Shown: positions 1 through 7,756 of the stretch, one piece after another
How the letters are laid out: every line of letters starts with the position of its first letter
Position numbering within the stretch: the stretch's first letter is position 1
Assembly (NCBI GenBank): GCA_029553475.1
Contig: JAKPKV010000126.1
Coordinates: 124,001 to 188,000, forward strand
Reading direction: 5' to 3'
Length of the DNA: 64,000 nucleotides
DNA from: Armatimonadota bacterium
Lineage (GTDB): Bacteria > Armatimonadota > Hebobacteria > CAIYQO01
Program-made: the position numbers and the translations under genes
Notes under the pieces: model-generated
Databases searched by the model: none
Seen by the model: only the letters and a program-made list of their open reading frames with translations
Told to the model about the DNA's origin: nothing

Positions 1-16
1 GCACGAGGGATTTTTG

Positions 17-2791
17 ATGCGAAAGCTGTCCCCGCTGTTACTGCTCGTCGTCGCGCTTGCCGCGCACGCCGCCCCCACCGACTTTCCCGGCCTGGCGCTC
101 TGGCTGCGCGCGGACGCCGGGGTGACGCTGGACGAGACGGGCCATGTGTCCGCCTGGCTCGACGCCGACCGCGACAACGGTTTCATCCAGGAGGCCGCGG
201 AGAGCCGTCCCAGCCTCGCCGAGAACGTGGTGAACGGCCACCCGGCGCTCCGCTTCGACGGACCGAACGGTTACATGCGCCTCACGCAGCCCATCAAGGC
301 CAGCGACGGCGCCGTCTTCCTCGTCGCGCGCTGGGACCAAAAGTGCCTCGATGGCTCGGCGCGTTATCTGCTCGGGAATGACACCGGCACCAACGGGTAT
401 CTGATCAGCGATGGCCGCGGAAAGGTGATCGGCAGCGGCGGCGCGCGGCACTACCAGAACGGCGTGCGCGTCTTGCCCGGTCATGTCGGCGCCGACCCGC
501 GCATCTTCCCGCTGGCGAACGCCCCGCTCCACGCGTGCAATATCATCACCATCATCGGCGACACTCGGCCCAACCTGCTGCTCGCGTATCTCGGGCAGAA
601 CGGTCAAAACCGCTCGCGCAGCCCTTTCCTCGGCGACGTGGCGGAGATGCTGGTCTTCACGCAGCCGCTCACCGCCGCGCAGGTGCGCGCGGTCGAGAGC
701 TACCTGGGCGGCAAGTATTTCAACTGGCCGGCGCCGAAAACGGTGGCCATCGCCCACACCGCGGCCGAGATGCGCGCGCTCGCCATGCAGGCCCAGCCGT
801 CGCCCGGTTGGGACGCCGTCTCGCCCGCGCGCGTCCCGCATGGCGTGCTCTGGACGGGTTCCGGCCGGCAGCCGCTGGCGCCGGGCCGCTACCGCCTGCA
901 TGTCAGCCTGACGCTGCCGCGCGGCGTGCCCCACCTGCGCGTGCTGGCGCGGGTGAACAACACCGTGCGCGTCATCTCCCCGCGCGAGCAGGGCGGCGGC
1001 GCCAGCACCGCGTTCACCCTTGACTTCACCCAGGACGCGGCCCGCGCGGCGGAGCTGCCGCTGGTGCGCCTGTCCTGGACCACCGACCCCGACCCGGACG
1101 CCCTCGATCCGGCGCAGCGCGGGGATACGCTCGCCGGCGCCGTGCGCCTGACCCCGCTGCGCGAGATCGCCGCCAATCCCGGCCTGCTCGCGGCCGGCGA
1201 ACCGCGTATCGAGCGCCTCTGCCCCATCGCCATCACCGGCGTGACGGCGGACAAGGTGCGCTACGCGCCCGGCGAGAAAGGCCGGCTGAGCGTGCAGGTG
1301 CTGAACCTGGGGGCCGACGTGACGGGCGAGGTGACCGCGAAACTGCTGCGCAACGTCGCCGACGTGGAGATCATCCTTCCCGCGGCGCCGCTGGCGCTCA
1401 AGGCCGGCGCAGCGCACACGCTGGACGTGCCGTTCACCGCGCGGGGCCGCTGGGGCGCCGGCGCCCGCGTCACGGTGACCGCCGACGGCCTGCGCGAGAG
1501 CGCCGACGAAGCTTTCACCGTCTCCGACAATCCTTTCGAAGCGGGCCTGGGCGTGGACTTCGGCAGCGCGCTGCACACCGGCCTGAAGCGCTATCCCGCT
1601 GCCATCGCCCGCGCGCGCGCCCGCTACGCCACCTGGCTGGACCTTCCCGGATGGTCGCCCGGCGAGTGCGCGCAGTTGGTGCCGGACGCGCCGGCCTGGT
1701 ACAGCGCCGCCAGTAGCGCTCGCCAGGATGACGCCGGTTTGCAGGAGCTGGTGACACTGGCGCACGCCCGCGGCATCGCCGTCGTCGCCGGCGTCTCGCT
1801 CAACCCCGCTGGCCCGCCCGCGCGGGCGCTGGCGACCGCCCATCCGGAGTGGTTCGTCAAAGGGCCGGATGGCGCTCCGCGTCCCCTGGGTCCGTGGGAT
1901 CCCGTCGCCCTCGATGGCTGGAATGATCCCGCCTGGCGCAAGCGCAACGTCCACCCCGGCGCGATGGCGCTGGAAGCGGACTGGACGCGGCACGATCTGG
2001 TCCAGCACGCGGCGCGCCAGCTTGCGGAGAGCAGCCGGCGTTATGGCTGGGATGCCTATCGCTTCACCGACGCGCCGCCGGACCTGCGGGTGCGTGCCCT
2101 GGCGCCCGGGCAGCACGCCATCAGTGCCGGCGCCTCTCCCGCGCGGGCGCTCTCCCCGCTGGACGGCGGCGCCTACGTGCAGGAAGGCCTGCGTTTCTGG
2201 CAGAACGGCGAGGCGCTGTACCGCACCTGGGCCGACTTGCTGGCAAAAGAACGGGACGCCGCCGCGCGCGTGCGCGCCGCCGGCGGGCACTATTATGCCC
2301 GCCTCAATACCGCCTTCCTCCCCCCCGCGCAGGCGTATTACAAGCTCGTCTACGGCCTCATCGCCGGCATCCACCCCGCCGACGAGATTGATGCCCCCGG
2401 CTGCGCGAGCTGGGGCGCCTTCCTCACCCGCTGGTCGGGCATGCTCTGGGACCCGGCACTCATCTCAGCCGACCCCGACAAGCGCGTCAGCGTGGCCGGC
2501 GCGCCGCTCCAGCGCTTCCTCGCCATCCGCGAGGTGTCGCCCACGCAAACCTTCGTCATCCTCCACCTTGTCACCCCGCCGGGCAGCGACGGCATCGGCG
2601 AGACCGTCTTCCCGCCGCGCCCCGGCCCGGTCACCGTCACCTACCGTCCCGTCTCCGGCGCCCGCATCGCCCGCGCGGTCATCGTCCGCCCGGATGTCGC
2701 CCCCTTTGACACGGCGCTCCCGACTGCCTCCACCGTCACTCTCCCCCCGCTCGGTCACTGGGCGGTGGTCATCTGGGAGGTGGTGAGGTGA
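17..2791 (+). CDS. Secreted LamG-like / TIM-barrel glycosidase-like protein
   Basis: A 924-residue exported protein. The ATG at 17 follows GAGGGA at suitable spacing, and the first 19 residues form a Sec signal peptide ending AHA/A. Residues about 22-235 have the LamG/concanavalin-like pattern (LALWLRADAGVT, RPSLAENVVNG, ALRFDG, VESYLGGKY). The middle looks like beta-sandwich modules. Residues about 510-860 resemble a TIM-barrel of amylase-like glycosidases (AHPEWFVKGPDG, YGWDAYRF). The role is probably polysaccharide binding or hydrolysis outside the cytoplasm, but I cannot assign catalytic residues or a substrate. The LacI-type gene downstream fits a sugar locus. Confidence 0.7.
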   Translation: MRKLSPLLLLVVALAAHAAPTDFPGLALWLRADAGVTLDETGHVSAWLDADRDNGFIQEAAESRPSLAENVVNGHPALRFDGPNGYMRLTQPIKASDGAVFLVARWDQKCLDGSARYLLGNDTGTNGYLISDGRGKVIGSGGARHYQNGVRVLPGHVGADPRIFPLANAPLHACNIITIIGDTRPNLLLAYLGQNGQNRSRSPFLGDVAEMLVFTQPLTAAQVRAVESYLGGKYFNWPAPKTVAIAHTAAEMRALAMQAQPSPGWDAVSPARVPHGVLWTGSGRQPLAPGRYRLHVSLTLPRGVPHLRVLARVNNTVRVISPREQGGGASTAFTLDFTQDAARAAELPLVRLSWTTDPDPDALDPAQRGDTLAGAVRLTPLREIAANPGLLAAGEPRIERLCPIAITGVTADKVRYAPGEKGRLSVQVLNLGADVTGEVTAKLLRNVADVEIILPAAPLALKAGAAHTLDVPFTARGRWGAGARVTVTADGLRESADEAFTVSDNPFEAGLGVDFGSALHTGLKRYPAAIARARARYATWLDLPGWSPGECAQLVPDAPAWYSAASSARQDDAGLQELVTLAHARGIAVVAGVSLNPAGPPARALATAHPEWFVKGPDGAPRPLGPWDPVALDGWNDPAWRKRNVHPGAMALEADWTRHDLVQHAARQLAESSRRYGWDAYRFTDAPPDLRVRALAPGQHAISAGASPARALSPLDGGAYVQEGLRFWQNGEALYRTWADLLAKERDAAARVRAAGGHYYARLNTAFLPPAQAYYKLVYGLIAGIHPADEIDAPGCASWGAFLTRWSGMLWDPALISADPDKRVSVAGAPLQRFLAIREVSPTQTFVILHLVTPPGSDGIGETVFPPRPGPVTVTYRPVSGARIARAVIVRPDVAPFDTALPTASTVTLPPLGHWAVVIWEVVR

Positions 2792-2897
2792 AGAGGTGAA
2801 GAGGTGATGGGGTGAAGAGGTGATGGGGTGAAGAAGGCCCGAAGGGCCGGGAGATGCTAGCCACGGGTGCAGCACAGCGGAACCCGTGGGTATTTGT
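2783..2897. repeat. Dispersed GAGGTGA-type repeat, copy 1
   Basis: Right after the stop codon come imperfect tandem units of GAGGTGAAGAGGTGATGGGGT. A segment with AGATGCTAGCCACGGGTG and AGCACAGCGGA follows. The same two-part arrangement recurs at 12061-12195, and the short unit alone recurs at 29299-29346 and 37643-37660. The function is unknown. Confidence 0.7.
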
Positions 2898-2960
2898 GTC
2901 AGTATTCGTGAAGCCCTGAAAGGGCGACAGCACCTCACCACTCCATCACTCCTCCCGTGC

Positions 2961-2989
2961 TGGACGCTTCACCGGAAAATGCGTACAAT
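2961..2989 (+). promoter_or_regulatory. Putative leaderless promoter of the LacI gene
   Basis: TGGACG (2961-2966) and TACAAT (2984-2989) are separated by 17 bp. Transcription would begin around 2996-3000, at or just before the ATG at 3000, which implies a near-leaderless mRNA. Confidence 0.45.
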
Positions 2990-2999
2990 ACCACCTATC

Positions 3000-4130
3000 A
3001 TGTGCGCCATTGCCGCGAAACCACGTGCCCGCGTCACGCTAAAAGATATCGCCGCTCACTGTGGCGTGTCCATCGGCACGGTGTCGTTCGTGCTGCGCGG
3101 CGATCCGCGCTTCAGTCCGGATACCGTCGCCCGCGTGCAGGAGGCGGCCAAGACGCTGGGGTATGATCCCGCCACCAACCACGCCGCCCGCCGGCTGGTG
3201 ATGATGGGCCGCGGCGGCAAAGTGCTCAATCAACTGGCCGCCGTGCTGCTCCCCGCGCACTTCATCCGCGCCAATTACTTCGCCCAGCTCTTTCAAGGCG
3301 TCTCCGAGGCGCTCACCCGCGAGCGCTACGGCATGCTCATGCTGCCGCTGCTCGGCTGGCACGAGTCGCCGGAGGAGCTGCCCTTCCTGCCGCCCACCCT
3401 CACCCGCGGCGAGGTGGACGGCCTCATCGCTTTTGAGGCGCAGCGCGACGCGGCCATCCTGCTGGAGCGCTTGAGCGCGCATTACGATCTCGCCGCCTTC
3501 CCCATCGTCTTCCTGTTGCATGCGGTGCCCGGCGCGGCCTCAGTGCTGGCGGATGACGAGGCCGGCGGCTACGCTGCCGCCGCCCACCTGCTCGATCTCG
3601 GCCACCGCGCGCTGCTGTTCCTGCCGGAGATGACCGGGAACAGCGAGATCAGCCGCCGCCGCCGCGACGGCATGCGACGCGCCTGCCGCGACCGCGGCCT
3701 GGATCCGGCGGCGACGCTGTGCGAGCAGCCCATCGCCTTCGGACTCTCCTTCCCGCCGTATCACCTGGACCCGGCGGACGAGGACGCCGCCCGTCACCCG
3801 CTGGTCGCCTACCTGCGCGCCCACCCCGAGATCACCGGCATCCTCGCCCGCAACGACGCCGCCGCCAGCCGCATCGCCGGCCTCTTCGCCTGCGTCGGCT
3901 GGACCGTGCCCGGCGATTACAGCCTCGTCGGCTATGACGACGTGGACCCCCTCCGCGACGACGCCGGCCGCAACATCCTCACCTCCGTGCGCGTGCCCCT
4001 GGAGGAAATCGGCCAGACCGCCGTGGATCTCCTCACCCGCCTCATCGCCGCCAACACCACCAGCGCCGAACACATCATCCTCCCCACAGAACTCGTCGTC
4101 CGCGCCTCGACGGCTCCCCCGCGCGCGTAG
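3000..4130 (+). CDS. LacI-family transcriptional regulator
   Basis: A 376-residue DNA-binding regulator. The N-terminal helix-turn-helix reads VTLKDIAAHCGVSIGTVSFVLRG, the LacI headpiece, followed by a hinge around NHAARRLV. A periplasmic-binding-protein-like effector domain fills the rest; GYDDVDPL and VRVPLEEIGQTAVDLL are typical of its C-terminal lobe. It probably senses a sugar and controls local carbohydrate genes; no operator was identified. The start at 3000 is preferred over 2979 because the likely transcription start lies after 2979. Confidence 0.88.
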   Translation: MCAIAAKPRARVTLKDIAAHCGVSIGTVSFVLRGDPRFSPDTVARVQEAAKTLGYDPATNHAARRLVMMGRGGKVLNQLAAVLLPAHFIRANYFAQLFQGVSEALTRERYGMLMLPLLGWHESPEELPFLPPTLTRGEVDGLIAFEAQRDAAILLERLSAHYDLAAFPIVFLLHAVPGAASVLADDEAGGYAAAAHLLDLGHRALLFLPEMTGNSEISRRRRDGMRRACRDRGLDPAATLCEQPIAFGLSFPPYHLDPADEDAARHPLVAYLRAHPEITGILARNDAAASRIAGLFACVGWTVPGDYSLVGYDDVDPLRDDAGRNILTSVRVPLEEIGQTAVDLLTRLIAANTTSAEHIILPTELVVRASTAPPRA

Positions 4131-4154
4131 CCCCCAGACCAGGTAATCAAACCA

Positions 4155-4250
4155 TCCCGTTCGTAGGGCACACTGGGGACTGTCCCCCTGAACGCCGTGA
4201 CCCGTTGATCCGCAGGGGCTTCACCGGGACTGTCCCCAGTGTGCCCTGAT
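4155..4250. repeat. MITE-like palindromic repeat, copy A
   Basis: Inverted arms at 4166-4186 and 4226-4246 match over 20 of 21 bases and each contain a GGACTGTCCC core. The left flank CCCGTTCGTAG and the spacer text (CTGAACG-CGTGACC-TGATCC-CAGG) match the element at 22614-22793. No protein is encoded. Confidence 0.7.
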
Positions 4251-4336
4251 GTTGCCGGGTGCGGGGTCGGATGCGCCAAATTCGCGGGGCAGGAGAATGG
4301 GCGCGATGCCGCGAATCTACCCACCAAACCGACGAG

Positions 4337-5452
4337 ATGGAACCTGCAACCATGCAACCTGTCACCGCCCCCCTGTCCGGCCGCGACCGCCTGACCGCGC
4401 TTTTCGCCGGGAAGCCGACCGATCGGCTGGCCTGGACCACGCTGGTAGACGGGGCCACGCTGTCGGCGCTGCCGGAGGGGCTGCGCGGGATGTCCGGGCA
4501 CGACTTCTACCGGCACGTCGGCTGCGACATCTTCTCGCTGGCGGGGTGGGGCACGCCGTGGGGCTTTACCTCGCCGCGGCTGGTGATGCCCGGGGTGGAG
4601 ACGGTGTGCTCTACCGACGACCGGGGCAACCACGTCACCGAGACGCGCTGCGCGCGCGGCACGCTGACCGCGCGCGTGAGCCCCCACGGGCACCCCATCG
4701 CATACCCGCTGAAAGACGCCGCCGACGTGCGCCTGTACCTGGCGCGCTGGGAGGAAGCCTCCTGGGAAGAGGCGGACGACCGGGAGGCGTATGCGCATCT
4801 CGCCGCCGACATCGGCGCGGACGGCGTGGCCACCCAGTTCTTCGGCCCATCGGTGATCCCCTGGCTGCTGGAGAACCTGGCGGGGGTGGAGACCTTCTAC
4901 TACCTGCTGGCGGACGAGCCGGACCTGCTGCACGCGCTCATCACGCTGATGCAGGAGAAGGAGCGGGCGCGTTTCGCCATCGCCGCCCGCCACCCCTGCC
5001 CGTTGGCCACGCTGGTGGAGAACACCAGCACGGCCTACATCAGTCCGGCGGTGTATGCGCGGTATAATATGCCGTCCCAACGCGCCTTCGTCGAGGCGAT
5101 GCATCGGGAAGGGCGCACGGCGCTCATCCACATGTGCGGCCACGTGCGCGGCCTGCTGCCGCTCATCAAGGAGACGGGCCTGGACGGCATCCACACCCTC
5201 ACCCCGCCGCCGCTGGGCGATTGCCCGTGGGAGCTGGCGCTGGACGTCCTCGGCGACGACCTCATCATCCTCGGCTGCTTGCCGCCGCACTGCTGGGTGC
5301 TGCCCGACCCGGCGGAGATCGGCCCGGCCCTCGACCGCCTCATCACCCCGCGCCTGCGTGCCGCGCGCTTCGTGCTCAACCCGATGGCGGACGGCATCGC
5401 CGTGCCGCTGGACCGCTTCCTGGCGGTGGGGGCGTGGGTAGCGGGGCATTGA
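4337..5452 (+). CDS. Uroporphyrinogen decarboxylase (URO-D) superfamily protein
   Basis: A 371-residue cytoplasmic protein with the URO-D fold. Family signs are the opening SGRDRLTALFAGKPTDR, the NLAGVETFYYLLADEPDLLHAL helix, and a Cys/His cluster (HMCGHV, then GCLPPHCW) like the zinc site of MtaA/MtbA-type cobamide methyltransferases. It therefore may be a methyl-transfer or demethylation protein rather than the haem enzyme HemE. An alternative start is the ATG at 4352. It stands alone, so the substrate cannot be inferred. Confidence 0.75.
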   Translation: MEPATMQPVTAPLSGRDRLTALFAGKPTDRLAWTTLVDGATLSALPEGLRGMSGHDFYRHVGCDIFSLAGWGTPWGFTSPRLVMPGVETVCSTDDRGNHVTETRCARGTLTARVSPHGHPIAYPLKDAADVRLYLARWEEASWEEADDREAYAHLAADIGADGVATQFFGPSVIPWLLENLAGVETFYYLLADEPDLLHALITLMQEKERARFAIAARHPCPLATLVENTSTAYISPAVYARYNMPSQRAFVEAMHREGRTALIHMCGHVRGLLPLIKETGLDGIHTLTPPPLGDCPWELALDVLGDDLIILGCLPPHCWVLPDPAEIGPALDRLITPRLRAARFVLNPMADGIAVPLDRFLAVGAWVAGH

Positions 5453-5528
5453 TCCCGAGAACGGAGCTGTGCGGGGTGAACACGAAGATGGGAAGACCGG
5501 GGGGGGAATGGGGTAGGGCACTCGGCTG

Positions 5529-5589
5529 TAGCGATGGTCACCGTCTGGAACAGGGCGGGAGCCCGGCCGCTCCGCGGTGACCATCGCTA
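5529..5589. repeat. 15-bp perfect inverted repeat
   Basis: TAGCGATGGTCACCG (5529-5543) and its exact reverse complement (5575-5589) enclose 31 bp. It lies in the 570-bp gene-free stretch 5453-6023, 76 bp after the URO-D stop. It could be a terminator-like hairpin, although no T-run follows, or a dispersed palindrome. Confidence 0.7.
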
Positions 5590-5608
5590 TCCCGGTGTGC
5601 TTCCGGCG

Positions 5609-5627
5609 CGACGGCGTCTCGCCCGCC
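5609..5627. repeat. CGACGGCGTCTCGCCCGCC repeat
   Basis: A 19-bp motif found again at 46512-46530 and, with one change, at 17331-17349. All copies are intergenic and near hairpins. The function is unknown. Confidence 0.6.
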
Positions 5628-5774
5628 AATTTCCGCTCGATTCCTCACAAGCGTAACCGTTGCTTCGCAGCAACGGCCCTCGTCCCGCGTATAATACGCT
5701 GATGCTGAATGGGGACGGCGGCCGTGCTGTCAAGGGGAGAAATCGCACATTTTCAGATTTTTTCGCGTAAACGC

Positions 5775-5804
5775 TTGACAAACCCGGCAAGGTGTCCGTA
5801 ATAT
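5775..5804 (+). promoter_or_regulatory. Sigma-70-like promoter of the first beta-barrel gene
   Basis: TTGACA (5775-5780) and TAATAT (5799-5804) are 18 bp apart. The implied 5' UTR of about 210 nt before the ATG at 6024 contains several small hairpins (for example CGCCGC/GCGGCG near 5912), which suggests post-transcriptional control. Confidence 0.7.
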
Positions 5805-6023
5805 CTCTTCAGTTAGCAAGGCTCTGCCTTTCCGGCGTGCGCTTGGGAAGCGAGCCGCACCTTTATACAGCGAGCACGCAGACCTATAGCACTGATCGCG
5901 GAGCCCGTCACGCCGCGCAAGCGGCGAATCTATACACCTCCCGGACGGGTGGGAGGTCATCTCATCAGGGGCATCGTGGGAAAACGCAGACACCACGGCG
6001 CCCGGAGAACAAAGGAGAAAGGT

Positions 6024-6683
6024 ATGAAGAAACTGCTCGTGCTCGGGATGGCCGTGGCGCTCGCCAGCGTTGCGTTCGCCTTCCCCACCCAGCTCGGCCC
6101 CACCGGCGGCGTCGTGGTCCCCGACTGCGCGATCGCCGAAGGCCTGTCCGTGACCGTGTTCGATCCGCCGGCGGCCGTTGACATCCCGCAGACGCAGGTG
6201 CTGTTCGGCCTGACGGAAAACCTCGAAGTGGGCTTCGGCTTCTTCGACGCCGGCGGCATTGGCGACACCAGCTGGTCCATCAACGCGAAGTATGCGCTGC
6301 CGATTGACCTCGCCGGCCTCCAGCTCGCTGTTGGCGCCGTCTACTTCGACGCGGCCAACATCAACCCGATGGCCCTCTACCTGAGCGGCTGCTATGCGTT
6401 CTCCGATGATATCAACATCATCGGGACCGTGCTGCATTTCGATCCGGACACCGCGGCTAGCAGCGAAACCTCGCTGGCCGTGGGCATCGAGAAGCTGCTC
6501 GACAACGGCAAGATCGGCGCTGAAGTGGCCCTGGAGGACTACCTCCTGGCCGCCAACACCGCGCTGAACATCTACGCCGACCTGTCGGTCAACGATGCCA
6601 TCACCGCACGCGTGGCCTATGCCGGCATCTTCACCGGGGGCGCTGACCTGACTGTCGCCCTGCAGTACGCGTTCGGTCAGTAA
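6024..6683 (+). CDS. Outer-membrane beta-barrel-like protein, paralogue 1
   Basis: 219 residues. The ATG follows AAAGGAGAAAGGT, a strong ribosome site. A signal peptide (MKKLLVLGMAVALASVAFA) is followed by FPTQLGPTGGVVVPDC and alternating hydrophobic strands, ending AVALQYAFGQ with an aromatic near the C-terminus, as expected of an outer-membrane barrel. The next gene is a diverged paralogue with the same TGPTG opening. A long UTR, a strong promoter and a strong terminator suggest an abundant surface protein. No specific function can be assigned. Confidence 0.65.
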   Translation: MKKLLVLGMAVALASVAFAFPTQLGPTGGVVVPDCAIAEGLSVTVFDPPAAVDIPQTQVLFGLTENLEVGFGFFDAGGIGDTSWSINAKYALPIDLAGLQLAVGAVYFDAANINPMALYLSGCYAFSDDINIIGTVLHFDPDTAASSETSLAVGIEKLLDNGKIGAEVALEDYLLAANTALNIYADLSVNDAITARVAYAGIFTGGADLTVALQYAFGQ

Positions 6684-6719
6684 GCTGACCTGACCTGAAT
6701 ACGGTCACACGTACCGTCG

Positions 6720-6751
6720 TCCCCCCGGGCAACCGGGGGGACGCGCTTTTT
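6720..6751 (+). terminator. Intrinsic terminator after barrel gene 1
   Basis: A 9-bp GC-rich stem TCCCCCCGG/CCGGGGGGA with a GCAA loop is followed by CGCGC and TTTTT. Confidence 0.85.
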
Positions 6752-6928
6752 GGTCCCCTGTGGCTTCCGGCGCCCATTTGTCGGCATCTCCCCACAACGC
6801 CCCCACCCCCTCTCGCGGTACAGTAGAAGCGCCGCATTGGCGGCGCGCCTCTGCTTGCGAGGCGCGAACCTGTCCAAGGCCGACGGCGGGCAACACGGCA
6901 ACCCCGGCGGCCGCGAAAGGGGAAACCG

Positions 6929-7654
6929 ATGAAGATGATGAGACTCCTTGGATTGGCGGTGGCGCTGGCTGGCGCCGCGTTCGCCTATCCCACGCTCACC
7001 GGGCCGACCGGCATGGCCACGCTGCCCACGGCGGAAACGCTGCCCGCCGGCCAGCTCAATCTGGCGGCCGACTACTACAACACCAGCGACGGCCCCATTG
7101 AGAACACCTATCCGGTGCGTCTGAGCTTCGGGATCACCGACAACGTGGAAATCGGCGGCGCCTTCCTCATGCAGGAAGATATGGACATGTGGGTGATCCA
7201 CGCGAAGATCAGCCCGCTGCTGCCGCTGCTCGGCTTCAACTGGGGCGCGGGCGCGCAGTACGCGCAGCAGGAGTTCCCGCTGCTGGGCGACGACACCATC
7301 ACCCAGGTCTACTGGGTCGGCGACATGGTGATGAACGGAGGCGGCGGAGGCCAGCCCACCTTCGATATCACCCTCGGCGTCAACTGGACCGACAGCGACC
7401 TGCTGAACAATGACGCCATCCGCTTCTTCGCCGGCGTGCGCGCGGGCTTCGTCAATGACTTCAGCGTGGGCGCCGAGTATCAGACGAAAGATGACAGCCT
7501 GGACGCCGAAGCGCTCTGGTCCGTTTACGCCCGCCTCGGCCTCACGGATACCATCGGCGTGCAGGCCGGTTGGACGAACGGCCCCTTCTTCGGCACCAAT
7601 GAGCACAACCTGTTCGTCGGCATCAATTTCGGCTGGGGGATGATCGCGGAGTAG
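6929..7654 (+). CDS. Outer-membrane beta-barrel-like protein, paralogue 2
   Basis: 241 residues. Signal peptide MKMMRLLGLAVALAGAAFA, then YPTLTGPTGMATLPTAE, which parallels the start of the upstream protein. The body alternates strands and turns (LSFGITDNVEIGGAF, FFAGVRAGFVNDFSVGAEY) and ends LFVGINFGWGMIAE, consistent with a barrel strand. The LTGPTG...LPTAETL opening is reminiscent of outer-membrane proteins of the YjbH/porin kind, but I cannot place it. It has its own 5' region (6752-6928) and a downstream hairpin, so it is probably a separate transcript. Confidence 0.65.
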   Translation: MKMMRLLGLAVALAGAAFAYPTLTGPTGMATLPTAETLPAGQLNLAADYYNTSDGPIENTYPVRLSFGITDNVEIGGAFLMQEDMDMWVIHAKISPLLPLLGFNWGAGAQYAQQEFPLLGDDTITQVYWVGDMVMNGGGGGQPTFDITLGVNWTDSDLLNNDAIRFFAGVRAGFVNDFSVGAEYQTKDDSLDAEALWSVYARLGLTDTIGVQAGWTNGPFFGTNEHNLFVGINFGWGMIAE

Positions 7655-7679
7655 GCCATTTCCGGCCAACGCGTGACCA

Positions 7680-7710
7680 CCGGCCCGGCATCCGTGCGAT
7701 GCCGGGCCGG
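7680..7710 (+). terminator. Hairpin after barrel gene 2
   Basis: Perfect 12-bp stem CCGGCCCGGCAT/ATGCCGGGCCGG with a 7-nt loop. No T-run follows, so it is either a Rho-aided terminator or a stability hairpin. Confidence 0.55.
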
Positions 7711-7756
7711 TACGCGTCGGCAGGAACGCAGGGATTGAGCGCGAATACCTCATAAC

